64,000 bases of DNA from Olsenella sp. Marseille-P4559 (GTDB lineage Bacteria > Actinomycetota > Coriobacteriia > Coriobacteriales > Atopobiaceae). The DNA lies in NCBI RefSeq assembly GCF_900605015.1, contig NZ_LR027575.1:178690-242689 (forward strand), in the 5' to 3' direction. Made by a program: the position numbers and the translations under genes. Shown piece by piece: positions 32,407 through 41,152 of this stretch; position 1 is the stretch's first letter; each line of letters starts with the position of its first letter. The notes beneath the pieces were generated by a model. It saw only the letters and a list, made by a program, of their open reading frames with translations. It did no database searches and was not told where the DNA came from.

Positions 32407-33582
32407 ATGGACGAGAACCACGTGAACGGCTGGCCGTTGCGCTTTGACTCCGAGGGGCACTTCCGCGTGCTGCAGCTCTCCGACATCCAGGAGGTCTCGC
32501 ATGTGCGCAACGACACGATGGCGCTTATCCGCGCGGCCCTCGACGAAGCGCGGCCGGACCTTGTGGTGCTCACCGGCGACCAGATCAAGGGCTATGCGAT
32601 GGAGTTTTCGCTTGCCGATGGCGCGGCGCGTGCCCGCACGGTGGTGCGAAAGGTCTGCTCCCCCATGATCGAGCGGAACATTCCGTTTGTTGTCACCTAT
32701 GGCAACCACGACCGCCAGTGCGGCGTTGGGAACGAGGAGCAGGAGGGCTGGTACAGGGCCATTCCCGGGTGCGTGAACGAGCTTGTGGCATCTCGCGAGC
32801 CCGCGCTCTACCGTAGTGCCGGGACGCTTGCCGTGCCTGTGTTGTCGCACGGTCGAGAGGACATCTGCCTTGCCGTGATGATGGCAGACTCCGGTGCGGG
32901 CACGGGTGTCGGCGGCTACGAGCCCTTTGACCCCGCCGTGACCTCATGGATCACAGGCTGTGCGCACGGCCTTGCGGAGCGGATGGGACACCAGGTGCCT
33001 TGCATTCTCTATCAGCACATACCGCCTGCCCAGGTATATGACTGCCTGTGCGACGCCTTTGGTGCCGAGCGTGGCGTCCCGGGGTTTCGCGCCCACTACC
33101 GACCCGGCCACACGCTCGTTCCCATCGACGACCTGCGGGTGTCCGGAGAGCTTCGGGAACCCGTGTGCGGTTCCGACACGGACACCGGCGAGATTGCCGC
33201 CCTCGCTCGCGAGGGAAGCACGTTTGCGGTCTACTTTGGCCACGATCACAAGAACACGCTTGTCTGCCGCTGCGGCGACATCGACCTTGGCTATGCACCC
33301 GCCGCCGGCTTTGGCTCCTACGGGCCAGGCACCTCGCGTGCGGCTCGTCTCTTCACCTTTGACGAGCAGGACCCTGCGCGCTATGTGACGCGCCTTCTCA
33401 CCTACGCGGAGCTCGTTGGTCCTCGAACGGAGCGCCCCCTTACGGATTGGGCGTCCGAGCGGGTCCCCCTCACGGCGGAGGAGGCTCGCGAGGCGGTTCG
33501 CCCTGCGTTGCCGGCGCTTGGTGCGGCGGCGGTCGCGGCGCTTGCGCTCGGTGTGGCAAAGCGGCAGAGGAAGGGCAGGTAG
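32407..33582 (+). CDS. Calcineurin-like metallophosphoesterase with C-terminal membrane anchor
   Basis: 391 residues. Metal ligands of the fold are seen in LQLSDIQE (D-x-H replaced by D-x-Q), LTGDQI (GDQ), TYGNHDRQ (GNHD), LYQHIPPA and YFGHDHKN (GHDH). The usual first motif DxH reads DIQ, as in the purple-acid/DCR2-like branch. The last residues, LPALGAAAVAALALGVA followed by KRQRKGR, form one hydrophobic segment with a positive end, suggesting a C-terminal membrane anchor with the enzyme in the cytoplasm. ATG at 32407 follows GAAGGAGCATGTG. Its stop abuts the ATG of the transporter gene. Confidence 0.82.
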   Translation: MDENHVNGWPLRFDSEGHFRVLQLSDIQEVSHVRNDTMALIRAALDEARPDLVVLTGDQIKGYAMEFSLADGAARARTVVRKVCSPMIERNIPFVVTYGNHDRQCGVGNEEQEGWYRAIPGCVNELVASREPALYRSAGTLAVPVLSHGREDICLAVMMADSGAGTGVGGYEPFDPAVTSWITGCAHGLAERMGHQVPCILYQHIPPAQVYDCLCDAFGAERGVPGFRAHYRPGHTLVPIDDLRVSGELREPVCGSDTDTGEIAALAREGSTFAVYFGHDHKNTLVCRCGDIDLGYAPAAGFGSYGPGTSRAARLFTFDEQDPARYVTRLLTYAELVGPRTERPLTDWASERVPLTAEEAREAVRPALPALGAAAVAALALGVAKRQRKGR

Positions 33583-34929
33583 ATGGCCGAGAAGAAGCAA
33601 GGCGAGATCGCTGGCCGCAGTCTTGCCGTGCTCAACGTGAGGCGCACCGTCCTGGTGACGCTGCCCTTCATGGGGGCGCTCACGTTCTGGCAGGCCTACG
33701 ACGGCCTGGTCCCCCTCATGTTCAAGAATACCTTTGGCATGGGCGATACCTCGACCGGCGTTTTTATGTCGCTCGACAACGTGCTGGCGCTCTTCATGCT
33801 CCCACTCATGGGAGCGCTTTCCGATTGCACGACTACGCGGTGGGGCAGGCGTACGCCGTTTATCGTTGTGGGTGCGCTTCTCGCTGCGGCGCTGACCCCG
33901 CTTATCGCAGTGGCTAACGGCATGCACAACCTGCCATTCTTTGTGACGGTGCTCGTAGCGACGCTTGTCGTGCTCTCAATCTACCGTTCTCCCTCCGTGG
34001 CGCTCATGCCCGACGTCACGCCGCGTCCGGTGCGCAGCAAGGCCGACGCCTTCAACTCGCTTATGGCCGCCGTGGGCGGCGTCATTGTGCTTGTCGCCAT
34101 CTCGCTGCTTGTCCCTGCCGAGGAAAATCCGGACTACATTCCCGTCTACCTCGTCATCTCCTTCATGCTTTTGATGACGACCATCATCTTCATGGTGTTC
34201 TTCCGCGAGCCTAGGGAAGTCGGGGCGATGCACCACGAAAGTGCCGAGCTCGGCATCCCCGAGGATGAGATCGAGGCCTCTGACGAGGGTGGCAAGGAGC
34301 GCGAGAAAGATCCGGTGAGGAGGCGCTCCCTTGCCTGCGTGCTTGCCTGCGTCTTCTTCTACTTTATGGCGAACAATGCCGTGACCAGCGGAATTTCTCG
34401 TTACGCAGACGTGGTGTGGGACATGGCCGGGGGTTCCTACGCGCAGGTGCAGACTGTGGCCACGCTTGCGGCGATTGTCGCCTACATGCCCATGGCCGAA
34501 CTCTCCTGCAGGATAGGGCGAAAGGTTACGACCTACGTTGGCATTGCGCTTATGGTGGCGTCCCCGCTGCTCATCTCAGGTGCCTCAGAATTCTCAATCA
34601 TCATCTACATGTGGGTGGCCGCCTTTGGCATAGGTATGGCGACGGTATCACTCACCGTGTATCCCATGATCATGGAGCTGGCGAGCGCCAACTCGACGGG
34701 GCGCTACACCGGGCTCTACTATACGGCAAGCATGTCGGCGCAGATAGTAACGCCCATTCTTTCCGGTGCCGTCATGCAGTTTGTGGGCTACCGATATCTC
34801 TACGTCTACGTTGCGGTTTGCGCTGCTATCTCGGCCGTGCCGCTGCCGTTCGTGAAGAATGTGGACTCGCTCACCATGGATGAGGTGCGCGAGCGCCAGG
34901 CTGCTGCAGGAGAGGGGGAGCCTGGGTAA
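33583..34929 (+). CDS. MFS transporter, SLC45/GPH-like sugar cotransporter
   Basis: 448 residues with about twelve membrane segments and a charged central loop (~215 to 245). The loop after the second segment reads GALSDCTTTRWGRRTPFIVVG, matching the GxxSDxxxxRxGRRxP pattern of the SLC45/GPH group, and YRSPSVALMPDVTPRPVRSKA matches its second signature. Substrate may be a glycoside or sugar, taken up with H+ or Na+. It starts one base after the phosphoesterase stop, so the aldolase, phosphoesterase and transporter are one operon. An 18-bp hairpin follows. Confidence 0.85.
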   Translation: MAEKKQGEIAGRSLAVLNVRRTVLVTLPFMGALTFWQAYDGLVPLMFKNTFGMGDTSTGVFMSLDNVLALFMLPLMGALSDCTTTRWGRRTPFIVVGALLAAALTPLIAVANGMHNLPFFVTVLVATLVVLSIYRSPSVALMPDVTPRPVRSKADAFNSLMAAVGGVIVLVAISLLVPAEENPDYIPVYLVISFMLLMTTIIFMVFFREPREVGAMHHESAELGIPEDEIEASDEGGKEREKDPVRRRSLACVLACVFFYFMANNAVTSGISRYADVVWDMAGGSYAQVQTVATLAAIVAYMPMAELSCRIGRKVTTYVGIALMVASPLLISGASEFSIIIYMWVAAFGIGMATVSLTVYPMIMELASANSTGRYTGLYYTASMSAQIVTPILSGAVMQFVGYRYLYVYVAVCAAISAVPLPFVKNVDSLTMDEVRERQAAAGEGEPG

Positions 34930-34978
34930 CGCTACCGCATGCACCAGTGACGCCGAAAGCCCCCCTTCCGACGTGATA

Positions 34979-35027
34979 CATAGAGAGACCCTCCGGCGCC
35001 GGGTTCACACCGGAGGGTCTCTCTATG
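34979..35027. terminator. Strong 18-bp hairpin between transporter and cysE
   Basis: Perfect 18-bp arms (34979-34996 and 35010-35027) with a 13-base loop, containing CCCTCCGGCGCC. It lies between convergent genes and is probably a bidirectional terminator, although there is no T-run. It shares its core with the hairpin at 26780-26812. Confidence 0.65.
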
Positions 35028-35067
35028 CAGTTCAAACGCTGGCCGAGAAGGGCTACGCGCCGAGAAG

Positions 35068-35745
35068 CTACAGTGCGCAGGACCAGCGGACGTTCTCGTC
35101 GTCTAGCTTGGTAGGGTCAAAGTCGTCCTTCACAAGGCGAGGCCCGCTAAAGCGACGGTCCCGCACGACCTTGGCCGGAACTCCCGCAACCGTCACGTTG
35201 CACGGGACGTCGTGGACGACAACCGAGCCAGCGGCAATCTTGGCATCGTCGCCAACGGTGATGTTGCCAAGGACAATGGCCCCGGCACCCACCATGACGT
35301 TGCTGCCGAGCGTGGGGTGGCGCTTCCCACCGTGCTTGCCGGTCATCCCCAGGGTCACACCCTGGTAGATAAGGCAGTCATCGCCAATGATCGACGTGGC
35401 GCCAATGACCACGCCAATGCCGTGGTCAATCGAGAAGCGCCTGCCAATCTGCGCGGAGGGGAAGATGTCTGCCCCAAGCTTGCGGCGGGTACGCTTGGCA
35501 AGAAGCAGGGCAAGCCCCTTCATGCCGTGGGTGTAGAGCCAGTGGTGGCGCCTATACGTCCAGACGATGTGGGTCCCCGTGGAATAGAGCACGATGTCCC
35601 AGATCGAGGTGGCCGACGGGTCACGCTCAAGCGCCGCATAGGCGTCCTCGCGCATGACCTCGTGAAGCGGCATCTCGTCAACGGTCCGCGTGTCCTCGGC
35701 AGAGCTGGCTGCGCCGACAGGGCGGGGCATAGGGCGGGCGTCCAT
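35068..35745 (-). CDS. cysE: Serine O-acetyltransferase
   Basis: 225 residues. The left-handed beta-helix carries hexapeptide repeats from ADIFPSAQIGRRFSIDHGIGVVIGATSIIGDDCLIYQGVTLG to NVTVAGVPAKVVRD, with catalytic His in SIDHGIG and the HPTLG loop, as in the short EpsC-type SATs. It makes O-acetylserine from serine and acetyl-CoA for CysK. The ATG at 35745 overlaps the cysK stop by one base (TAATG), so translation is coupled; no separate ribosome site is evident. The first ~20 residues are poorly conserved, so the true start may be slightly later. Confidence 0.9.
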   Translation of the reverse strand: MDARPMPRPVGAASSAEDTRTVDEMPLHEVMREDAYAALERDPSATSIWDIVLYSTGTHIVWTYRRHHWLYTHGMKGLALLLAKRTRRKLGADIFPSAQIGRRFSIDHGIGVVIGATSIIGDDCLIYQGVTLGMTGKHGGKRHPTLGSNVMVGAGAIVLGNITVGDDAKIAAGSVVVHDVPCNVTVAGVPAKVVRDRRFSGPRLVKDDFDPTKLDDENVRWSCAL

Positions 35746-36656
35746 TAGAGGTCCATCGAGAGGTAGCGCTCGCCCGTGTCGGGGAGAATTGCGACAATGA
35801 CCTTGCCGGCGTTCTCGGGACGCTTGGCAAGCTCGACGGCAGCGGCCACCGCCGCGCCCGAGGAGATGCCAACGAGCAGGCCGTAGTCTGCCGCGAGGCG
35901 CTTCTTGGTGTCGATGGCGACCGCAGAAGTGACGGGCACAACCTCGTCAACAACGGAGGCGTCATAGGTCTTGGGGATGAAGCCAGCACCGATGCCCTGG
36001 ATCTTGTGGGAGCCAGCGGGCTTGCCCTCGAGAACCGCGGACTCTGCGGGCTCGACGGCGATACCCTTAACGGAAGGCTTCTTCTCCTTGAGGAAGCGAG
36101 CGGTTCCGGAGATGGTGCCGCCGGTACCAACGCCTGCCACGATGAAATCGACCGTGCCCTCGGTGTCCCTCCAGACCTCGGGGCCGGTGGTCTCGTAGTG
36201 GGCCTGCGGGTTGGCGGGGTTTTCAAACTGGCCGGCAACGATGGCACCCGGGGTCCCCTGACGGAGCTCCTCGGCCTTGGCAACGGCGCCCCTCATGCCG
36301 TCCTTGCCAGGCGTGAGAACGATGCGTGCGCCATACGAGGCGGCAAGCTTGCGGCGCTCGATGGACATGGTCTCAGGCATAACGAGAACCATCTTGTAGC
36401 CACGTGCCGCAGCGAGCATGGCCAGGCCCACGCCGGTGTTGCCTGAAGTGGGCTCAATCACAGTGCCGCCGGGCTTCAGGCTGCCGTCCTTCTCGGCCGC
36501 GTCGAGCATCGCGCGAGCGATGCGGTCCTTGACGGACCCGCCTGGGTTCGTGGCCTCGTACTTGCCATAGATGGTTGCTGCGCCATCCACGAGCCCCGAG
36601 AGGTCTACGAGGGGGGTTGAGCCAATGATGGCTTCGATCTTCCTTGCTGCCTTCAT
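35745..36656 (-). CDS. cysK: Cysteine synthase A (O-acetylserine sulfhydrylase)
   Basis: 303 residues. The PLP lysine is in ATNPGGSVKDRIA (about 42), the substrate loop in EPTSGNTGVGLA, the phosphate loop in GVGTGGTISGTARFLKE, and the serine contact in LVGISSGAAVAAA. It makes cysteine from O-acetylserine and sulfide. ATG at 36656 with AAGGAG eight bases before is preferred; an in-frame extension to 36749 lacks homology. Operon with cysE. The 380-bp upstream region holds AT-rich promoter-like DNA but no T-box or SAM riboswitch that I can recognise. Confidence 0.93.
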   Translation of the reverse strand: MKAARKIEAIIGSTPLVDLSGLVDGAATIYGKYEATNPGGSVKDRIARAMLDAAEKDGSLKPGGTVIEPTSGNTGVGLAMLAAARGYKMVLVMPETMSIERRKLAASYGARIVLTPGKDGMRGAVAKAEELRQGTPGAIVAGQFENPANPQAHYETTGPEVWRDTEGTVDFIVAGVGTGGTISGTARFLKEKKPSVKGIAVEPAESAVLEGKPAGSHKIQGIGAGFIPKTYDASVVDEVVPVTSAVAIDTKKRLAADYGLLVGISSGAAVAAAVELAKRPENAGKVIVAILPDTGERYLSMDL

Positions 36657-37035
36657 CCTGCTACTCCTTGTGCGTCTGGTGACGAGGCAAGTCGGCTGCT
36701 CCCAATGGGGCTCCTCCGCCGGACAACTCGTCACGAACAAGGGTGACACTTATAAACCCACTGTACAAGTAGGAATTAATGAACGGAAACAAAATCCTAT
36801 TTTGGTGGTGGGGTATTTCCGTCTCGCCTACCACAGGTTGCAGTCCGTTGACTTACTCCGCACAAGATGTTGTTACGTCGAAGCAGAAGACGACCGCACA
36901 CGGAGAAAAACGAGCCGCCTGCATGAAGCCTGCTGCATTTGCTGTCCAAGCAGCAATGTGAGCCGGGTAGGCTATACCTGTATGCACAGGGCCATGAGTT
37001 CTCGGCTCGGGGTGGCAATCTTTGTGAGGGATGCC
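36657..37035. other. Intergenic region upstream of cysK
   Basis: About 380 bases without a supported gene. It has an AT-rich stretch (36750-36800) likely holding the cysK promoter, distant matching arms GTGACGAG and CTCGTCAC, and a small stem TTGCTG-TCCAAG-CAGCAA near 36940-36957. No T-box specifier or anti-terminator motif is seen. Confidence 0.4.
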
Positions 37036-37377
37036 ATGTACTCGAGTTACCCCATCCAGACGGGGGAGCGCCAGAGGCGGGGAAGCGCCGGTGCGCCGTA
37101 TGGGCGCTCGGTCGCCCTCACAAGGCCTCGCGCAACTGTCTCCAGACGCCGGCGTGTTCGCAGAGGCGCCGCCGCAAGACCGCATCCCCGCGAAGACACG
37201 TCGTGCTTCGCGGTTCAGCATGCTGCTGCGGCGAGAAACGCCCGCATCCACGAGACACCCATCCCGCAGCTGCCATCCTACGTGGCACGCCATTCTCGCC
37301 CACGGCCAGTCTCCACGTTTCCTGTGGTTGCCGCTGTGCTGGTCATCGTTGCCATTGTGCTTGCGGTGATTGCCTAG
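37036..37377 (+). CDS. Small basic protein with C-terminal membrane segment
   Basis: 113 residues from ATG 37036, which follows GAGGGATGCC. It starts MYSSYPIQTGERQRRG, has a long Arg-rich middle (SRRRRVRRGAAARPHPRED) and ends with FPVVAAVLVIVAIVLAVIA, a single hydrophobic helix with no residues after it. The order suggests a tail-anchored protein with a basic cytoplasmic part. No family recognised. The strand opposite is also partly open, so confidence is moderate. Confidence 0.45.
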   Translation: MYSSYPIQTGERQRRGSAGAPYGRSVALTRPRATVSRRRRVRRGAAARPHPREDTSCFAVQHAAAARNARIHETPIPQLPSYVARHSRPRPVSTFPVVAAVLVIVAIVLAVIA

Positions 37378-37388
37378 CTGGGGCCGTG

Positions 37389-37835
37389 TCAGTAGAGTGG
37401 CAGGTCTCCCGTGATGGGGTCGATCTTCTCGGCGGGGAGAGGCTCGAATGCCAGGCAGGTGAGCGTTGCCTCTCCGTGGAACTCCGTAAGTCCCGCGTCA
37501 CGCACGAGCGCTACGGCAAAGCCTTGCTTACGGCCCTTCTCGGTAATGTCGAGCAGCGCGTCCTCAGAGTCCACGTACACGCAAACCTTGGCCATCCCCG
37601 AGTCAAACCAGTCAGAGAGGGGAGTGGAATCTGCCTCCGGGTGGTCGAGGTAGACCCAAACCGGTGTCCCGTCCGGTGCGGTACGAATCCGCACCTGGTC
37701 AGGACGTCCCTCGCGGGCAAGTGCCATAAGCGTCGCCTCCACGCATGCATGCCCCGCCTGAGCCGCGATCTTTCCCTTGCGCATCTTGAGGTCTCGCCTC
37801 ATGACGATCATTTGCTTGGACTTGTAGCCTGTCAT
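37389..37835 (-). CDS. pth2: Peptidyl-tRNA hydrolase, archaeal/eukaryotic type (Pth2)
   Basis: 148 residues. The start KSKQMIVMRRDLKMRKGKIAAQAGHACVEA is the Pth2 signature, quite unlike bacterial Pth. The middle has KVCVYVDSEDALLDITEKGRKQGFAVALVRDAGLTEF, also typical of Pth2 (GLTEF replaces GxTQI). It should release tRNA from peptidyl-tRNA. Start ATG at 37835 follows GAGGAATTCC. It lies 8 bases after the CDF gene and is presumably co-transcribed. Pth2 is known in archaea and eukaryotes and scattered in bacteria. Confidence 0.85.
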   Translation of the reverse strand: MTGYKSKQMIVMRRDLKMRKGKIAAQAGHACVEATLMALAREGRPDQVRIRTAPDGTPVWVYLDHPEADSTPLSDWFDSGMAKVCVYVDSEDALLDITEKGRKQGFAVALVRDAGLTEFHGEATLTCLAFEPLPAEKIDPITGDLPLY

Positions 37836-37843
37836 GGAATTCC

Positions 37844-39016
37844 TCACTGTTGCGACGATACGTAGCTGCTGTCGATGGTGATCTTGCAGACTGCCTGCGG
37901 GTATCTTGCCGTGACGATCCTCGAGATGGCCTGCTTGAGCTCGTCGTTGGCCATTGCAAGGTCGTGCGGGCGCACGCAGTCAAAGATCACGTTTGTGTGC
38001 GTTGGGCCTGGTACCGTGCGCAGGTCGTGGATGGTAAGACGGGGGTCAATCTCGCGGATGTGGATGGAGATCCAGTGGCGCATGTCGGTGACGCGTGGGT
38101 CGTCTGTCACAATTGGGTCGTAGTGCAAGGTCATGACCAGACCCTCCTTAAGGAAGGCCTGCTCGATGTTGTCGAGAAGGTCGTGACTTGCAAAGACGTC
38201 GCCCTCGCCTGCCATCTCGACATGGGCACTTGCAAATTGGCGGCCTGGACCGTAGTCGTGGACCATGAGGTCATGCGTTCCCAGAACGCCGGGGTAGCCC
38301 ATGATCTTGTCGTGGATGTGGGCGATGAGCGCCGGGTCGGGCGCGCGGCCCAGAAGCGGGTCGATTGCATCACGCACAAGCGAGAAGCCGCTCCAGCAGA
38401 TGAATGCGCCCACGATGGTGCCGGCAATGCCGTCGAGGTCAATGCCCGTGAAGTATGAGACGATGGCAGCTGCGAGGACGGCGCCCGAGGTGATGACATC
38501 GTTTCTCGAGTCGATGGCAGTGGCCGAGAGCGTCTCGGACGAGATGCGCTTGCCCATCGAGCCGTTGAAGACGGCCATCCACGACTTGACGGCCATCGAG
38601 AGCACGAGAACCGCAACGACTGCTGGCCCAAACTCCGGGGGCTCGGGAGAGACGATCTTCTGGATTGACGTGATGATCAGGTTGATGCCAACGGCAAGCA
38701 CGAGTGCGGCAACGGTGAGCGAGGCTAGGTACTCAAAGCGGCCGTGACCGTAGGGATGCCCATCATCTGCGGGTTTGCTTGCCAGCTTAAAGCCGAGAAG
38801 TGCGACGATGTTGCTCGAGGCGTCAGACAGGTTGTTCACGGCGTCTGCCACGATCGAGACCGACCCAGCGACAATGCCCACGGTGCCCTTTACGATGCAG
38901 AGCACCACGTTACACACGATGCAGACGATGCCAGCAAACTGTCCATAGCGTGTTCTGCCTTCGGGATCCGTTGTGCTTACGCTGGAGAGAAACCTCCGCA
39001 CAAGCCACTCTGTCAT
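37844..39016 (-). CDS. Cation diffusion facilitator, manganese-type
   Basis: 390 residues with six membrane segments (~25 to 220) and a C-terminal cytoplasmic ferredoxin-like domain, here extended by ~100 residues of second-domain sequence (DPRLTIHDLRTVPGPTHTNVIFDC). Site A residues read N-x3-D in TM2 (DAVNNLSDASS) and D-x3-D in TM5 (AIDSRNDVITSG). The N-D-D-D set is that of pneumococcal MntE, while zinc CDFs have His in TM5, so Mn(II) export is inferred. HPYGHGRFEYLASL is the family loop. ATG at 39016 has GGAGATGGCAGCG. Confidence 0.87.
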   Translation of the reverse strand: MTEWLVRRFLSSVSTTDPEGRTRYGQFAGIVCIVCNVVLCIVKGTVGIVAGSVSIVADAVNNLSDASSNIVALLGFKLASKPADDGHPYGHGRFEYLASLTVAALVLAVGINLIITSIQKIVSPEPPEFGPAVVAVLVLSMAVKSWMAVFNGSMGKRISSETLSATAIDSRNDVITSGAVLAAAIVSYFTGIDLDGIAGTIVGAFICWSGFSLVRDAIDPLLGRAPDPALIAHIHDKIMGYPGVLGTHDLMVHDYGPGRQFASAHVEMAGEGDVFASHDLLDNIEQAFLKEGLVMTLHYDPIVTDDPRVTDMRHWISIHIREIDPRLTIHDLRTVPGPTHTNVIFDCVRPHDLAMANDELKQAISRIVTARYPQAVCKITIDSSYVSSQQ

Positions 39017-39300
39017 CGCTGCCATCTCCTTTCGGTGGGTTGCTTGGGCCATTTGGGCATGAGTCTAGTCCTTTTCGCAAGCTAGGGCCTGGAGTTCCCC
39101 AAGCGTTGCGTTTCCGCCGCATGCGAATCTGTCACGAATCTGACGGCTTGGGTCACTTTTCGTGCTTTGCGCAGGTCATACGATGCGTCTTGTTAGCTCT
39201 GCCCCAGTACCGAGCGGTCTGGCACCCTCTATGGGCCAGAAATGAGTACGTGTGTTCGCATATCATCTCCATGTGCGAAGCCTTGTTGGTAGGGGGTGCT

Positions 39301-39999
39301 ATGGGAATCACAGGCATGCTGGGCCTTCGCCTCCTGGTGGCGTGCGTGTTGTGCGCATGCGCTGGGGGAGGCGTGGGCCACGTTGCGGCCAAGCGCGAGC
39401 TTGGGGGATGGACGGCAGGTTCGAGAGCCCTGGTGTCTCTCTGCGGCGCACTGGCGGGGGCCTGTGTGGGCCTTGCTGCCGAGGGGCTGCCAGAGATGGT
39501 TGAGCTTCTTGTGCTGATCGTGGCCCTCCTCGTGTGCAGCGTGACCGATCTTGGGAGGCGCGTCATACCCAACTACGCGGTGGCGTTTCCCGTCGTCGTT
39601 CGTGGGGTGTTTCTCTGTCTGGTTGCCATTGGCGCGCTGGGAGACGATGGGGTCGGTGCCCATGTCTTTGTCGGTGTGGGAGAGGCGCTTGCGGGCGGGG
39701 CTGCGGTGCTCGCCGTTCTCGCCGGAACATGTCTAGCCTGGGCTCGAGTGAGGGGAAGCCCTGAAGGGGGTATTGGGGGAGGAGACGTCAAGCTCCTCTC
39801 GGCATGTGCGCTGTATTTTGGGCCTATGGGTGGCATGGCGTGCGTTGCGCTCTCGTGTCTGCTTGTGTTGGCAAGCTGTGCCGGTGTGTGGCTCGCCTGC
39901 CGCACGCGGAGCAAGGAGGCCTCATTTCCATGTGCTTTCCCGCTTGCCCCAACCATCATGTCATCGGTGCTCATTCTGACCGCCTACCGAGCATTATGA
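39301..39999 (+). CDS. Prepilin peptidase (type IV leader peptidase, A24)
   Basis: 232 residues with about seven hydrophobic segments. The two catalytic aspartates are in SVTDLGRRVIPN (about residue 82) and GGIGGGDVKLL (about 164). The N-terminal cysteine-rich methyltransferase domain of classical PilD is absent, as in archaeal-like or TadV-type peptidases. ATG at 39301 follows AGGGGGTGCT. No pilin, ATPase or secretion genes lie nearby, so it probably serves a system encoded elsewhere. Confidence 0.8.
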   Translation: MGITGMLGLRLLVACVLCACAGGGVGHVAAKRELGGWTAGSRALVSLCGALAGACVGLAAEGLPEMVELLVLIVALLVCSVTDLGRRVIPNYAVAFPVVVRGVFLCLVAIGALGDDGVGAHVFVGVGEALAGGAAVLAVLAGTCLAWARVRGSPEGGIGGGDVKLLSACALYFGPMGGMACVALSCLLVLASCAGVWLACRTRSKEASFPCAFPLAPTIMSSVLILTAYRAL

Positions 40000-40306
40000 C
40001 CGTTCGCACCTTGTGTTCCTTACGTTTGATTGCATAAAAAGTTTTTTAGTGTTGGGAGGGCCGTGGTAGTCGTAACATAAGTGGGCCACTGACGGTCCCC
40101 CCAATACCCGTCAGCGGTTTGGCTGGGACCCGCGCTTCGCGCCGCTCCCTGTCGAATGGTCTTGCCCTTCGAGTGCGCGGCCTCGCGCCCCGGTGTCCCC
40201 CCTACGTCGGGGCTCTTGATGGCCGCAATGTCGGTGCGCTCGCATCGCGTTACACTCGTGGGGCAAGGCCTGTATGTGATTCGGCCATGGCTGTTTGGGG
40301 GATTGC
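40000..40306. other. Intergenic region between prepilin peptidase and HAD gene
   Basis: About 300 bases without a supported gene. It has an AT-rich start with TTTTTT (40043) and an inverted repeat CTGACGG/CCGTCAG near 40089-40114. GCCACTG at 40085 is the only match to a cobalamin-riboswitch box; the other boxes are absent. Confidence 0.4.
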
Positions 40307-41152
40307 GTGATCAAGCTCATCCTTTCAGATTTAGACAACACCCTCGCATGGGCGGGAGAGCATGTCGTTACGCCGTATGCCCGTGATGCCATCCATGCTG
40401 CACAGGCTGCGGGCGTGCACTTTGCCCCTGCTACGGGAAGGGCCCCCTCGGCCCTTACCTGGATGTTCGACAACGACGAGGCCTGCCTCTCAACGGTGCT
40501 GGCTGACAATGGCCAGCTCATCTACGTAGATGGCAAGCTCGTCCACGAGGTCCCGCTCGGCTGTGAGGCGCTCCGCCAGTGTGCCAGGGTGCTTGACAGC
40601 ATGGACGATGCCTGGCTTGTTCTCGACTATGTCGACACGGGCGAGCAGTATGCCGTGAGGGCTCCCGCGGACTACCTCGAGAAGTACCGGGCGCCATACT
40701 TCTTCGTGGTGACAGGCAGTGTCGATGAGGTTCCGGATCGTCCCGTCGTGAAGGCAAACGTGCGAGTCGTGGGCGATTTTGTTCGCGGCCGAGAAGTTCG
40801 CTCCGTACTCAAGGAGGCATGTCCCGAGCTCGACTTCGTCTTTCCCATGCAGGAGCGCCCGCACATCGACATCCTTCCTTCGGGGTGGGACAAGGGCGCC
40901 GCTGGGGAATGGCTCGCCCATAGCCTTGGCCTCACGAACGATGAGGTCTGCTGCTTTGGTGATGCCGAGAACGACCTGCCCCTCCTCACGCGCTTCGAGA
41001 ACTCCGTGGCGGTGGGCAACGCTACGCCGGTCGCAGCCCAGGCGGCCCGCTGGCACATCGGTCGCGCCGACGAGGATGCGGTGGCGGATGCCATCTTTGA
41101 CATTGCCCGCTCCACTGCGGCAGGGGAGATGCCCTCGTTTATGCGCGGCTAG
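40307..41152 (+). CDS. HAD-IIB (Cof-type) phosphatase
   Basis: 281 residues. Motif I LILSDLDNTLAW, motif II FAPATGRAPSAL, motif III lysine in SGWDKGAAGEWL and motif IV CCFGDAENDLPLL are all present, with a C2B cap between. Such enzymes dephosphorylate sugar phosphates or flavin-type compounds; the substrate is not predictable. A GTG at 40307 after TTTGGGGGATTGC is the best start; the in-frame ATG at 40295 would add four residues. Confidence 0.85.
   Translation: MIKLILSDLDNTLAWAGEHVVTPYARDAIHAAQAAGVHFAPATGRAPSALTWMFDNDEACLSTVLADNGQLIYVDGKLVHEVPLGCEALRQCARVLDSMDDAWLVLDYVDTGEQYAVRAPADYLEKYRAPYFFVVTGSVDEVPDRPVVKANVRVVGDFVRGREVRSVLKEACPELDFVFPMQERPHIDILPSGWDKGAAGEWLAHSLGLTNDEVCCFGDAENDLPLLTRFENSVAVGNATPVAAQAARWHIGRADEDAVADAIFDIARSTAAGEMPSFMRG

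Noticed and set aside
36657-36780. T-box or other riboswitch before cysK
   Set aside because: No specifier loop, antiterminator TGGNACCGCG motif or SAM-riboswitch core is visible.
40085-40114. Cobalamin riboswitch (GCCACTG box)
   Set aside because: Only this one short box matches; the other conserved B12-box segments are absent and the downstream gene is a HAD phosphatase.
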